Shown one piece after another: positions 13,101 through 21,912 of a stretch of DNA of 64,000 nt. The stretch's first letter is position 1; every line of letters starts with the position of its first letter. Origin of the DNA: DAIMZI01 sp036734025 (GTDB taxonomy: Bacteria; Pseudomonadota; Alphaproteobacteria; Rhizobiales; Rhodomicrobiaceae); the NCBI GenBank assembly GCA_036734025.1, contig DAIMZI010000002.1:124001-188000 (forward strand), read 5' to 3'. Under the pieces are notes generated by a model. That model was given only the letters and a program-made list of their open reading frames with translations. It did not search any database and was not told the origin of the DNA. The position numbers and the translations under genes are program-made.

Positions 13101-13170
13101 GCGAGCATTCCGGGTGGCCTTGCGGATTTGACTTGGCAATGGCGGCGGGCTTTTTGTGATCGGCCATCAT
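10135..13170 (-). CDS. Suv3-like ATP-dependent RNA helicase
   Basis: Superfamily 2 helicase related to mitochondrial Suv3. From the ATG at 13170 the protein has 1011 residues: Walker A GPTNTGKT at 31-38, the diagnostic Suv3 box II DEVQ at 113-116, a second RecA domain with the arginine-finger region QIAGRAGR, then a Suv3-type C-terminal domain. The last roughly 130 residues are Arg/Lys/Glu-rich and disordered, ending in a conserved-looking PFAALQTLKDRL helix. The frame runs upstream to a TTG at 13260, but that start has no ribosome site, so the paired ATGs at 13170/13167 were preferred. A role in RNA turnover or ribosome metabolism is inferred from the family and the S4 partner. Confidence 0.9.
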   Translation of the reverse strand: MMADHKKPAAIAKSNPQGHPECSRTVTAVLGPTNTGKTHLAIERMLGHETGVIGLPLRLLAREVYDKIAKRIGADKVALITGEEKIKPEDPRYYVCTVEAMPRDLDVDFLAVDEVQLAGDPERGHVFTNRLFHSRGRLETLLLGAATMQGAIRDLLPNANFVTRPRLSKLSYSGQKKISRLPRRCAVVAFSANDVYAIAELIRRQRGGAAVVLGALSPRTRNAQVELYQSGDVDFLVATDAIGMGLNLDVDHVAFAGLRKYDGHVHRSLTPSEIAQIAGRAGRHMNDGMFGVTGETEPFSAELIERLENHDFEPVKILQWRNSQLDFSSLERLKRSLRQTPGTPRLQRTRANEDFIVLETLSADDEIADLASTPQAVEKLWDACQVPDYRKISASSHAELVATLFKFLTSDAGVIPEDWVARQVAHAASTEGDIDTLANRISLIRTWTFISNRRDWLAEPEMWQERTREIEDTLSDALHQQLAQRFVDRRTSVLMKRLHDKASLHAEFEDDGRIFVESHYVGRLEGFRFTPDTQAAGAQGKAARHAASKILVRELSQRAESLCSAKPEAFSLSRNGAVMWAGQSVGRLEAGEHPLRPGLELLADEQLSAPDRDRVIARLRTWLDYHISQRLKPLLDLSNAADLGGQSRGIAFRLVEGFGAISREAVAEEVRSLDQIARAQLRKYGVRFGAYNIFFPALLKPDAAELLLLLWMLRHGGESGLDLLQPPEPPRAGLTSLMADTGLPEGFYRACGFHLCATRAVRIDILERLGDQLRPLISWKPSAEKAEPPPGALGGGAFKVQPDMMSILGCSADDLAVVLKAIGYRVERRPLARPNDAAGLDAEATGSAPVSLAEGVSDATQDTDASAQMVAEPPSQPEAEPGYEEIWRPRRRTQRIRRPAPRQAEAEVVHGAAGEPAQARPDKPRRERRAQKPDGSRQDRGQDRREQRHKDRHQDGRGTRSRDDKPAPASAKPNQRRVVDPDSPFAALQTLKDRLERKVEHRAEDQVQDQA

Positions 13171-13450
13171 CACACTTTCTGTGGCAGAAGAGGCGTTAAT
13201 CGGCCCGGCCGCACCGCATTGCGGCTTTGCCCGGGCCAAGTTCGCGCCCGATACGGACAAGTAGGCGCACCGATCAGAAGCTCAAGCCGGAAACAGGCGG
13301 TCACTCATCGGATTTCTCAGTGCCTGACCACACATCCTTTACAACCATATAAACATGTTGGGAATATGAAACCACCCCTGGCCCCGCCGAAGCGCGGTCC
13401 GGTTTTTCACAATCCAGGCGAAAGCCGATGCTCTGGCGAGGCCGGGCGTT

Positions 13451-14323
13451 CTAGCGAGAGCCGATGACCATGACCGGGCTTTTGCCAGGCGCCTCAACCT
13501 CGAAGCTTTCCGATGTCATGGACGCATACCCGACGGGCAGCGGCAACAGGATGTAATAGGGGATCAGAAGCGATACGTCGCGCGCAGGCACGAGCCAGAG
13601 CTCGATCCCGTCGGATTCTTCCATGAACACGACTTCCTTCTTGTCCGCACGATGGCCGGCGACCGGCACGAACTTGACGCGACAGACAAAGGCGCGGCCG
13701 GTGTAAGCCGTGCTGACCACTTCGCGCGTCGTCTTGTAGGATAGCACCAGATCATAGCGCATCTTGCCATCGAATATGCGCAGGGTCTGATCGCATGAAC
13801 GCTGCCCCGAGATACTCCCGCGGATCTGCGACAGGCTGATGACCGTGCTCAGCGGATCGAGCACGTCGCGGCGATGCTGGCTTTGTATCGGCACCCGGCG
13901 GCTACGACCCTCAGAAGCATCAGAAGAGATCGTCTTCACGAGGTTGCCGCTGAAGTCCAACTCGACGTTACCGCCCTTCTCGCCGGCGCTGTAAGCAAAG
14001 CTGTAGCGGCCCGGCGCGGGGCCGGCGCTGGTAATGCGTCCGGAACTCTTGGTGTTGCCGCTCCATTGAAACAATATGCCGCTGAGCACGCTCACCTTGG
14101 CGCGCGCGTTCAGATCATATTGTCCGTTACGCAGGTCGGAGTTGAACCAGAACGTGCCGATGCCGATCCCGTTGAAGCTGATCGTGTAGCGGGCGTTGAC
14201 CTTCGAATCCTGGATTTGCGCAAGCGCGCCTGCCGAAATGCCGATGACCGCCAGCATGAGCGTGGCGACCGAAAAAAGCGCGACTGCGCCCCGTCTGATA
14301 GTGCTGAATATCACGCTCGACAT
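13451..14323 (-). CDS. DUF3108 periplasmic protein
   Basis: About 290 residues with a signal peptide ending near ALAQ, then a beta-rich domain opening ARYTISFNGIGIGTFWF, which is the DUF3108 pattern (a lipocalin-like barrel predicted for exported proteins of unknown function). The C-terminal part ends in strands around ESFEVEAPGKSPVMVI. ATG 14323 was chosen because GGAG lies 10 bases before it; GTG 14329 would add two residues. Spacing to the helicase gene downstream is about 280 bases, so they are probably separate units. Function is unknown. Confidence 0.8.
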   Translation of the reverse strand: MSSVIFSTIRRGAVALFSVATLMLAVIGISAGALAQIQDSKVNARYTISFNGIGIGTFWFNSDLRNGQYDLNARAKVSVLSGILFQWSGNTKSSGRITSAGPAPGRYSFAYSAGEKGGNVELDFSGNLVKTISSDASEGRSRRVPIQSQHRRDVLDPLSTVISLSQIRGSISGQRSCDQTLRIFDGKMRYDLVLSYKTTREVVSTAYTGRAFVCRVKFVPVAGHRADKKEVVFMEESDGIELWLVPARDVSLLIPYYILLPLPVGYASMTSESFEVEAPGKSPVMVIGSR

Positions 14324-14459
14324 TGTCACAAAACTCCAAAAGGGCCGGCACGGCCTCGAGGGGAAATTCCAAAGTCCTGTTTAAAACGACATCTGGGCCA
14401 AATCTGTGGCGCGGCGGCAGGTCAAATCAGCAAGATCGGCTGGTTATCTTGCAACATGC

Positions 14460-16334
14460 TCAGTCGACTTTCGCCGGCACCCGAAATCGCGAATAGGGTC
14501 CGGTGGGATCGTCGGGATCTGCTGCATCCGGCCCGGGATCATCGGGCGGACGGTCGGGAACGAAGATCTTCGGCTTCAGAGCCTCGCGTTGCCTGGGAAC
14601 GTCCTGCTGCACGATTTGTGTCTCGCGTTGTTCGTGGGTCTTGCCAGGCCATGGCACCGGCCTTCCATCGGGGCCTTCGCGCGTCGCGGGCGTCGCGGGC
14701 GCACTCTTTGAGGTGTGCGCCACCTTTTCTCCGGGAGCTTGCCGTGCCGGCTCGGCTCTGGTGCCGGATGTGCCGCCATCATCTTGCGCTGCGGATGGCT
14801 CGGGCGCGGTAGTGGGCGTGCCGGCCTCGCCCTCGTCCTGCGTATCGGGCTTTGCGGCTGCGCTCACCTCCGGCTGCTCCTCGGGGCGCGCCAGCACAGG
14901 CTGGCCGTCCGGCCCGGCGGCGCCTTTCGCTGCCAGTTCCACGGCATGCATCGCCGCGGTCATGGCAGCCTTCTCCTGTTCCTCGCGCAAGGCCTCCAGC
15001 CGGTCCAGTTCGACGATCTCGGCTGGCAGCGCGTCGCTTTCGCCGACGGCGCGGCGCTCCACGGGCGTGCGCCATGAAAAGGCGTCCAGCCGACCGGTCA
15101 CCGGAGATGTCGGCGCCCACTGATCCGAAACCACGCCATCGGCCACCCAGGCCGGATCGCGCGGCGCCCGCAAGGCCCGCGCCAGCCATTCGCGCACCCG
15201 CCCGGCATTGCGCGTATCCCCCGCCTCGATGCGTGCCATCAGCGTGCAGGTGCGCCGTGTCGGCCGTCCGACAACCAGTGGCTGCAGCGCGCCGCGCGCC
15301 TCGTCCCATTCATGGGCATCGACGGCCGCCCCGGCCAGCGCCAGGCGTGCTTCGGGCTGGTTCGGCGTGTTGCGTGTCAGTGTGCGCACACGGCTCAGCC
15401 GCTCGCGGGGCGAGTCTCCGGGCCGCGCATAAGCATATGCCAGCGCGATGTCGGGATGCGGCGACAACTCCCAGGTGCGCGACAGGATCTTGGCGGCGCG
15501 CGAAGTATAGCCTTGCGAGGCAAGCACGCGGCCGGCGATCTCGGCGGCGGGCACCAGATCGGGAGCAAGCCGGTGCGCCTCCTGCGCCAATTGTTCCGCC
15601 CTGTTTTGATCGGTCTGCTCAAGCTCCATCGCCTGGGCTGTCAGCAACACCGCGCGACGGCGATCGGCCGGCTGGCGCTCCAGCAGCCGGTGCTGGCGCA
15701 TGTTGGCGAGCGTCTCCAGCGCGCCCTGCCAGTCACCTCGCCGACACTGTAATTCGAACAGCGCATCACTCGCCCAGGGCAGCGCCGGATTAATGGTCAG
15801 CGCTTTGGCCGCGAATTGTTCAGCCGGCTGGGTCTGGTTTGCCCGGCGCGCCTCGAGGAACAGGCCATGAAGCCCCATCAGCCGGGTGCTTTCATCATCG
15901 GCCATCGACTCGAAAATCCGCCGGGCCGTGGCGTGATCGCCGCTGAGTTGGGCGGTCTGGGCGCGCAGCAGCCGGATGAGCGGTTCATCGCTGAGCGCCT
16001 GCCCGGCTTCGCTGGCATAGCGCGCGGCCAGCTTGGCATCGCCCGCGCCCACGGCGAAGATGCCCATGCGCAGCGCCTCACGCCCGCGCTCGCTGCGCCG
16101 CTCATTCGCCGCCTTCAGGATCCGGCCGGGCATGGCAGCCAGGTTGAGCAGCAGCGTCCATGATACTGCAATGGCGAAGAACAGGCCGAGAATGATGATC
16201 ATCGCCGCAAAGACGCTGGTCTCGATGCGGTAGCCTGCCCAGTCGATGACGAGTTCTCCTGGGCGGTCGGCCAGCCAGGCAGCCGCCAGCGCCAAGACGC
16301 CAAGTCCCAGGAGATAGATCAATGCTCGTATCAT
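14460..16334 (-). CDS. hemY: HemY-like inner-membrane TPR protein
   Basis: 624 residues. Two membrane helices at the N-terminus (about 2-22 and 38-62) form the HemY_N region, followed by a TPR superhelix up to about residue 410. In enterobacteria HemY is encoded with hemC and hemD but is not the protoporphyrinogen oxidase of the same name; its role is still uncertain. The C-terminal 200 residues are Ala/Pro/Glu-rich and apparently disordered, longer than in most relatives. It closes the hemC-hemD-mitofilin-hemY run. Confidence 0.88.
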   Translation of the reverse strand: MIRALIYLLGLGVLALAAAWLADRPGELVIDWAGYRIETSVFAAMIIILGLFFAIAVSWTLLLNLAAMPGRILKAANERRSERGREALRMGIFAVGAGDAKLAARYASEAGQALSDEPLIRLLRAQTAQLSGDHATARRIFESMADDESTRLMGLHGLFLEARRANQTQPAEQFAAKALTINPALPWASDALFELQCRRGDWQGALETLANMRQHRLLERQPADRRRAVLLTAQAMELEQTDQNRAEQLAQEAHRLAPDLVPAAEIAGRVLASQGYTSRAAKILSRTWELSPHPDIALAYAYARPGDSPRERLSRVRTLTRNTPNQPEARLALAGAAVDAHEWDEARGALQPLVVGRPTRRTCTLMARIEAGDTRNAGRVREWLARALRAPRDPAWVADGVVSDQWAPTSPVTGRLDAFSWRTPVERRAVGESDALPAEIVELDRLEALREEQEKAAMTAAMHAVELAAKGAAGPDGQPVLARPEEQPEVSAAAKPDTQDEGEAGTPTTAPEPSAAQDDGGTSGTRAEPARQAPGEKVAHTSKSAPATPATREGPDGRPVPWPGKTHEQRETQIVQQDVPRQREALKPKIFVPDRPPDDPGPDAADPDDPTGPYSRFRVPAKVD

Positions 16335-16432
16335 CGCCGAACTCTCTTGCGCACCGGCCGGTTATGTCGAAACGAAACCTTATACCTAACACCCGGGCCG
16401 CGGGAGCAGTTTTCCAAGCCGGCTTCGCGTGT

Positions 16433-17614
16433 CTATCGATTTTCAAGCGCAGCGAGCAGCCGCGCCTCGATCTCGTTCATCTCCTCATTGGCGGAGAGGC
16501 GGTTCTTGACCTGATTGACCCAGGGCAGCAATTCGACCGCAGCTTCGCCGGACAATTTTTCGGTCTCAACAAGTGCATCGTCAAGCTCGCCGGCTTCAAC
16601 CCGTGTCTCGATACGCGCGATGATGGCTTCGGGCGCATCCCCCTCGGGCTCACCGGTCGGGCGCACCTGGACCACCGAGCGCGCGGACTCGACGATCTGG
16701 CCGATGATCGACCCGTCCTGTGACCGGTTGGCGGCCCGCAGCGCCTTGCGCGCAAAGCCTCGGAAACTCTCCTGAAGCGAAGCCTCCGTCGGCACGCCCT
16801 GGGCCGAAAAACCGTCGAGGATCTCGGTGGAAAGCGTCACCGAACTCAGCTTCTTGACGGTGTCCAGCTCCGGCGCGAAAGCCTCGCCGCGCTCCAGCGA
16901 GCGCCGCAGATTGGTTAGCGCCACAGCCAGAGCGGTAGCGCGCGCCGCGTTAGCCTGCGCATTGCGGTTCACCTCGAGGCGGGCCAGATCGCTTTCCAGC
17001 GTCGCCAGCTTGTCGGCGAGCGCCGCCAGCTCGATGCGCAGCGCAGCCATCGCATCTTCACTCCCGGACGCAGGCGCGACTTCGGCTATGCGGCTTTCAA
17101 GCGCGCCAACCCGGTCACGCAACTCGACCACATCCGCATCATCTGTGCGGGCCAGCCCTTCGGTACGTGCATCGAGCGCGGCTATCTGGTCAGCAAGGCT
17201 ACTTCGCGCGCCATCCCCGGCCTGTTCGACCGCGCTTATGCGATCCGACAATGCGGCCTGAGCCTCCTTCAGTTCGATCGCCGCTGTCTCGCTGATCAGC
17301 GGGAGCCGGTCGCGGAAACCTTCGAGCAGATAAAATCCGGCGACCAGGGCCAACAGCCCGCCGCCCAGACCCGCGGCCATGTAAGTGAGGAAGCGCCCGC
17401 CCGCGCCGGCCTGTGCGCCAACCGAGGCGCGGTTATCGTTGGCGGCGTGTTCATCCACAGCATCAGACGTATCGCCCTCGGGCTTGGAAGCTCCGGCCGC
17501 CTCGCCCTCCTTGCGTACTTCGCTGGCTTTCAGATCGAGCATTGAATGCGGCCGCTTGTCGCGCTCGGCGCCGGGCGCGAACGGCTCATGCACATCCTTA
17601 TCGTCGTTGGACAT
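16433..17614 (-). CDS. Mitofilin (Mic60)-like membrane protein
   Basis: 393 residues from the ATG at 17614, which sits 10 bases behind AAGGA; upstream ATG 17662 and TTG 17665 are in frame but less convincing. A cytosolic acidic N-terminus leads to one membrane helix (about 85-110, LTYMAAGLGGGLLALVAGFYL), then a coiled coil rich in Ala, Glu and Leu (about 125-255) and a C-terminal helical bundle. This is the alphaproteobacterial Mic60 relative, whose mitochondrial descendant shapes cristae. Its place between hemD and hemY is typical of the group and links membrane shaping to heme genes by location only. Confidence 0.85.
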   Translation of the reverse strand: MSNDDKDVHEPFAPGAERDKRPHSMLDLKASEVRKEGEAAGASKPEGDTSDAVDEHAANDNRASVGAQAGAGGRFLTYMAAGLGGGLLALVAGFYLLEGFRDRLPLISETAAIELKEAQAALSDRISAVEQAGDGARSSLADQIAALDARTEGLARTDDADVVELRDRVGALESRIAEVAPASGSEDAMAALRIELAALADKLATLESDLARLEVNRNAQANAARATALAVALTNLRRSLERGEAFAPELDTVKKLSSVTLSTEILDGFSAQGVPTEASLQESFRGFARKALRAANRSQDGSIIGQIVESARSVVQVRPTGEPEGDAPEAIIARIETRVEAGELDDALVETEKLSGEAAVELLPWVNQVKNRLSANEEMNEIEARLLAALENR

Positions 17615-17755
17615 GGATCGGGTATCCTTGGGTTTGCCGGATGCGCCGCGAAACTGGATCATCAAGAGGCGTTCGTAACCTCTCGTACAGCATAGACATG
17701 AATTCGTTAATGTTTCGCGGACAACCGGGCTCTGATCGGTCTGTCACTGGCTGAT

Positions 17756-18487
17756 CTACGCAGCATTTATTGTCCCCAGCAAGTCCAACAACGCATTTTG
17801 CGTCGGCGTCGCGCTAACGTGCAGGCGCGTCGCGCCAAGAGGCGCCAGAGCCGCGCCAATGGCACCGGACATGCAATAATATAGCAGCTGCCGGGCCTCG
17901 GCTTCCACCCCGTGACGGGCAGCAAGAGCAGCGAAATGGGCAGCGCTTCGCGGCGACATCAAGAGCACGGCATCCAGGCTCGACGAACGCAGCGCCGCCA
18001 GCGTCTGTGCGCTGAGGCTTTCGACCGGCGCCGTGCCATAGACAATCTGGCGCACGACCTTGAAGCCGTGGCCGCGCAGTGCAGCGGGCAGATCAAAGCT
18101 GATTGCCGCGCCCGACGGGAAGAACAGTGCGCCGCCTTCAGATTCAAGACGCGCGACAATCCGCGCCGCCAGTTGCTCGCCCGCGCCCGGCGCATCGATC
18201 GGCGCAACTCGGGCAAATCCGCTCTCTATCGCCAGCCGGGCCGTGGCCTCGCCGACGCAGAACACCGGAACATCCCGCAGCCGTGCGACGTCAGGATGCG
18301 CCGCGATGGCGCGCACCGCATTGCGGCTGGTGAAAAGGATTGCCTGAAGCGGCTCGTCGGGCAGACTTTCTGAGGGTCTCGGCGCGATCTGAAGCAGCGG
18401 CTGTATCAGCGGCTCATGCCCGCGCGCGCGCAACAATCCGGCCAGCCGCTTGCCATCAGGTTCAGGGCGCGTGACCAGAACGCGCAT
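17756..18487 (-). CDS. hemD: Uroporphyrinogen-III synthase
   Basis: Closes and inverts ring D of hydroxymethylbilane to give uroporphyrinogen III, the branch point for heme, siroheme and cobalamin. 243 residues from ATG 18487 (MRVLVTRPEPDG), with the two-lobed HemD pattern: ILFTSRNAVRAIA in lobe one, then AALFFPSGAAISFDLP-like and VLLMSPRSAAHFAAL in lobe two. The reading frame stays open upstream inside hemC, but the start chosen gives the normal family length and overlaps the hemC stop by one base (TGATG), a sign of translational coupling. Confidence 0.93.
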   Translation of the reverse strand: MRVLVTRPEPDGKRLAGLLRARGHEPLIQPLLQIAPRPSESLPDEPLQAILFTSRNAVRAIAAHPDVARLRDVPVFCVGEATARLAIESGFARVAPIDAPGAGEQLAARIVARLESEGGALFFPSGAAISFDLPAALRGHGFKVVRQIVYGTAPVESLSAQTLAALRSSSLDAVLLMSPRSAAHFAALAARHGVEAEARQLLYYCMSGAIGAALAPLGATRLHVSATPTQNALLDLLGTINAA

Positions 18488-19413
18488 CAGACCAGTTGCG
18501 CAATGAAGTCGGGTCCGGCCCGGTCCAGAAGTTCGGCTGCCGCATCCTGCCCGATCGCGGACGCATCGGCGATGGCGCCTTCGCGCGCGGTCGCGTAGGA
18601 CACTGATCCATCGGGCAACAGGATCTCGCCGCGAAAGCGCAGGCTTGTCCCGTTCAGTTCCGCAAGGCCCGCAATCGGTGTGCGGCACGAGCCATCCAGC
18701 GCGGCCAGAAACGCCCGCTCCGCGCGCACGCGAATGGCTGTCGGCTCGTCGTGAATGTGCCCAAGCAACGCGCGCGAAGCCTCATCATCTTGACGAATCT
18801 GGATGCCGATCGCGCCCTGGGCGATGGCCGGCAGCATCTCGTCCGGGTCCATCACCGCGGTGATGCGATCGCCATGGCCGAGCCGGCGCAGCCCTGCGAC
18901 AGCCAGCATGGTAGCATCAGCCACGCCCTCCTCCAGCTTGCGCAAGCGCGTCTCGACATTGCCGCGATAAGTGATCACGTCCAGATCAGGCCGCAGCCTT
19001 TTTATCTGGGCCTGGCGGCGCAACGAAGAACTGCCGACAACCGCGCCCTCGGGCAGATCGGCAAGCCGTGCGGCCTTCGGGCTGATGAAGGCGTCGCGCA
19101 CGTCCTCGCGCGGCATCAGGCAGACGATTTCGAGCCCGTCGGGACTGATCGTCGGCACGTCCTTCATGGAATGCACCGCCATGTCGATCTCGCCGGCCAG
19201 CAGCGCGTCCTCGATCTCCTTGGTGAACAGGCCCTTGCCGCCGAACTCGCGCAGCGCCTTGTCCTGGATCATGTCGCCGGACGTGGCGATAATGACGATC
19301 TCGAAACGTTCCCGCTCAACGCCGCATGCGGCCACGAGACGGTCACGCAACTCATGCACCTGAGCCAGAGCGAGATTGCTCCCGCGCGTGCCAATGCGTA
19401 TTTGCCCCGACAA
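18487..19413 (-). CDS. hemC: Hydroxymethylbilane synthase (porphobilinogen deaminase)
   Basis: Polymerises four porphobilinogens into hydroxymethylbilane. 308 residues from a TTG start at 19413, chosen because a strong GGGAGG ribosome site precedes it and the next residues (GQIRIGTRGSNLALAQ) are the usual HemC N-terminus; a TTG at 19443 would add 10 residues. Conserved segments: AVHSMKDVP, GSSSLRRQAQ, and the dipyrromethane-cofactor cysteine in DGSCRTPIAG (C243). First gene of the heme run; divergent from tsaD. Confidence 0.95.
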   Translation of the reverse strand: MSGQIRIGTRGSNLALAQVHELRDRLVAACGVERERFEIVIIATSGDMIQDKALREFGGKGLFTKEIEDALLAGEIDMAVHSMKDVPTISPDGLEIVCLMPREDVRDAFISPKAARLADLPEGAVVGSSSLRRQAQIKRLRPDLDVITYRGNVETRLRKLEEGVADATMLAVAGLRRLGHGDRITAVMDPDEMLPAIAQGAIGIQIRQDDEASRALLGHIHDEPTAIRVRAERAFLAALDGSCRTPIAGLAELNGTSLRFRGEILLPDGSVSYATAREGAIADASAIGQDAAAELLDRAGPDFIAQLV

Positions 19414-19590
19414 TCGACCCTCCCTGGGGCCGGGCGGCGACAATGTCGCTTATTGACGATCCAGCCCGGCATTTATCGCGCTTGCAGCGGCTTGCCCGTT
19501 GCAAATTTAGGGCTTGCCCGCGTGCGCGCCTCATTTATGTTTGCGTGCTTATCACTTTACAACCCGGCTTGCCAGACGCAGCCTGAGAAA

Positions 19591-20688
19591 ATGAACGCTC
19601 CAAGCAAACCGGCCGGATTGACCATTCTGGGCATAGAGACAAGCTGCGATGAGACCGCTGCGGCAATCGTGCGCCGTGATGCAGGCGGCGACGGCCATAT
19701 CCTGTCCAACATCGTGCGTTCCCAGGAGAGCGATCATGCCCCCTATGGTGGTGTGGTCCCGGAAATTGCGGCGCGCGCCCATGTCGAGCTTGTCGACCGG
19801 ATCATCGTTTCGGCCATGCGCGAGGCCGGGGTGCAGTGGGGCGCGCTGGACGGCGTGGCGGCGACCGCAGGGCCGGGGCTCATCGGCGGTCTGATCGTGG
19901 GGCTGAGCACGGCCAAGGCCATCGCGCTGGTCAAGGGGCTGCCGCTCATCGCCATCAATCATCTGGAAGCGCATGCGCTCACCGTGGGGCTGACCGACGC
20001 GCTCGGCCCGCCTTATCTGCTGCTCATCGTCTCGGGCGGGCACACCCAGCTCATCATCGTGCGCGACATTGGCGTCTATGAACGCATCGGCACGACGCTC
20101 GACGACGCGCTCGGCGAGGCTTTCGACAAGACCGCCAAGTTGCTCGGGCTGGGCTTTCCCGGCGGGCCGGAGGTGGAGCGCTGCGCGCGCAGCGGCGATC
20201 CGGCGCGCTTTGACTTTCCCACGCCGATGAGGGGGCGCGAGCGGCCCGACTTTTCCTTCGCCGGCTTAAAGACCGCGGTGCGCCACGCCGCCCAGAAGAT
20301 TGCGCCCGTCAGCCAGCGCGATATCGCCGATCTGTGCGCCGGGTTTCAGCAGGCCGCGATCACCACGGTTTGCGAGCGTGTCAGCGTCGCCATGGACATC
20401 TGTCGTGACCGGCTCGGGCCGCATGCGCCGCGCCCTCTGGTGGTGGCCGGCGGGGGGGCGGCCAATGCGCGCTTGCGCGCCGGGTTGGACGGGATCGCCG
20501 CGAAAGCCGGCTTTTCGCTCGTCATCCCGCCGCCCGCACTGTGCACGGACAATGCTGCAATGATCGCCTGGACGGGGGCTTGCCATCTGGCGCGGGGACA
20601 TAGAGACCCGCTGGATATAAAGGCACGCGCGCGCTGGCCGCTCGATGCCAATGCGCCAAAAGCCATCGGTGCGGGCGTCAAGGCATGA
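19591..20688 (+). CDS. tsaD: tRNA N6-threonylcarbamoyladenosine synthase subunit TsaD
   Basis: Transfers threonylcarbamoyl to A37 of tRNAs that read ANN codons, working with TsaB and TsaE. 365 residues from the ATG at 19591. ASKHA-type fold with GIETSCDETAAAIV at 14-27, the metal-binding pair H124/H128 in NHLEAH, and VSGGHTQL. The frame is open far upstream across the hemC region, but nothing there resembles TsaD, so the ATG behind GAGAAA is used. It is followed after 22 bases by gpsA, a widespread alphaproteobacterial order. Confidence 0.95.
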   Translation: MNAPSKPAGLTILGIETSCDETAAAIVRRDAGGDGHILSNIVRSQESDHAPYGGVVPEIAARAHVELVDRIIVSAMREAGVQWGALDGVAATAGPGLIGGLIVGLSTAKAIALVKGLPLIAINHLEAHALTVGLTDALGPPYLLLIVSGGHTQLIIVRDIGVYERIGTTLDDALGEAFDKTAKLLGLGFPGGPEVERCARSGDPARFDFPTPMRGRERPDFSFAGLKTAVRHAAQKIAPVSQRDIADLCAGFQQAAITTVCERVSVAMDICRDRLGPHAPRPLVVAGGGAANARLRAGLDGIAAKAGFSLVIPPPALCTDNAAMIAWTGACHLARGHRDPLDIKARARWPLDANAPKAIGAGVKA

Positions 20689-20710
20689 ACGCGAAAACGG
20701 AGAGCAAGGC

Positions 20711-21730
20711 ATGAACTATCGCAAGATTGGGATCATCGGCGGCGGCGCGTGGGGGACAGCGCTGGCGCAGACCATGAGACGCGCCCAGCTCGATGTGGTG
20801 CTCTGGGCCTACGAGCTGGAGACCGTGGAGGAGATCAACGGGCATCATTGCAACCGCACTTATCTACCCGGCGTGGCGCTCGATCCGATGCTGCTGGCAA
20901 CAGGAAAGGCGCGCGATCTGGCCAATTGCGATGCCTTGCTGATGGTCGTTCCGACCCAGTTCATGGGCGCGATTGGCGCTGACATCGCACCACATGTGCG
21001 CGACGGGACACCGGTGCTAATCTGCGCCAAGGGTTTTGAAGAAGCCAGCGGCCGATTCATGAGCGAGGTGCTCGGCGAGGTGATGCCCCAGGCCAGGATC
21101 GGCATCCTGTCCGGTCCCAGCTTTGCGGCCGAGGTCGGGCGCAACCTGCCGGCGGCGCTGACGCTGGCCACCAGCGATGAACGGCTTGGCGGCGCTCTCA
21201 TCGCAGCGCTGTCGCACAGGACATTCCGGCTGTACTGGACCGATGATCTGAAGGGCGTGCAGATCGGCGGCTCGGTCAAGAACGTGCTGGCCATCGCCGC
21301 TGGCATCGTTGCCGGGCGCGAACTCGGCGACAGCGCGCATGCCGCGCTCACCACGCGCGGCTTTGCCGAACTGATGCGCTTTGGCGTGGCGCTGGGCGGA
21401 CGCGGCGAGACGCTGACCGGTCTTTCCGGGCTTGGCGATCTGATGCTGACGTGTTCGAGCGCCAAGTCGCGCAACATGTCGCTCGGTATGGCGCTGGGGC
21501 GCGGCGAGACGCTCGAGCAGGTGCTGGGTGGGCGCAAATCCGTGAGCGAGGGCGTGCATACCGCCACCTCCGTGGTCGCGTTGGCGCGCCAGGCCGGGAT
21601 TGACATGCCCATCTGCAGCCAGGTTCACAGCGTGCTGACCGGCACAAGCAGCGTCGATGAGGCCATTGAAGCGTTACTCACCCGCCCGGCGCGTGCCGAA
21701 GCCGGCGCCGCGGCTCAACTTGCGGGTTGA
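20711..21730 (+). CDS. gpsA: Glycerol-3-phosphate dehydrogenase [NAD(P)+]
   Basis: Reduces dihydroxyacetone phosphate to sn-glycerol-3-phosphate for phospholipid synthesis. 339 residues from ATG 20711, preceded by an AGCAAGG ribosome site. The Rossmann fold opens IGIIGGGAWGTALA, the substrate region contains LSGPSFAAEV, and the catalytic lysine lies in GSVKNVLAIAAG. The C-terminal helical domain is complete. Same operon as tsaD. The frame extends upstream into the tsaD end but those residues do not belong to the family. Confidence 0.95.
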   Translation: MNYRKIGIIGGGAWGTALAQTMRRAQLDVVLWAYELETVEEINGHHCNRTYLPGVALDPMLLATGKARDLANCDALLMVVPTQFMGAIGADIAPHVRDGTPVLICAKGFEEASGRFMSEVLGEVMPQARIGILSGPSFAAEVGRNLPAALTLATSDERLGGALIAALSHRTFRLYWTDDLKGVQIGGSVKNVLAIAAGIVAGRELGDSAHAALTTRGFAELMRFGVALGGRGETLTGLSGLGDLMLTCSSAKSRNMSLGMALGRGETLEQVLGGRKSVSEGVHTATSVVALARQAGIDMPICSQVHSVLTGTSSVDEAIEALLTRPARAEAGAAAQLAG

Positions 21731-21791
21731 CTTTGCCCAGGCCTCGCATGATATCTGCACGCATGATGACGGTTCTGCGAATTATCAGCAC

Positions 21792-21869
21792 CCTGCGACT
21801 TAACGGCCCGGCCGCCTGAGCGAGCCGGGTGTCGCAGGTTTGCCCTCAAGCCGGAAGGCCGACAAGGGC
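21792..21869 (+). promoter_or_regulatory. Two adjacent predicted RNA hairpins upstream of the ACT-like gene
   Basis: Hairpin one pairs CCTGCGAC (21792-21799) with GTCGCAGG (21831-21838) and encloses CCCGGC/GCCGGG (21807-21812 / 21824-21829). Hairpin two pairs GCCCT (21842-21846) with AGGGC (21865-21869) and encloses GCC/GGC closed by a GGAA tetraloop (21850-21859). Only three T residues follow hairpin one, so it is a poor intrinsic terminator for gpsA. A cis-regulatory leader for the gene at 21913 is possible. No known riboswitch class was recognised. Confidence 0.35.
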
Positions 21870-21912
21870 GCCAGAAGCTGAAAATCGCAATCCCATTGAT
21901 CCGGAGATGATC

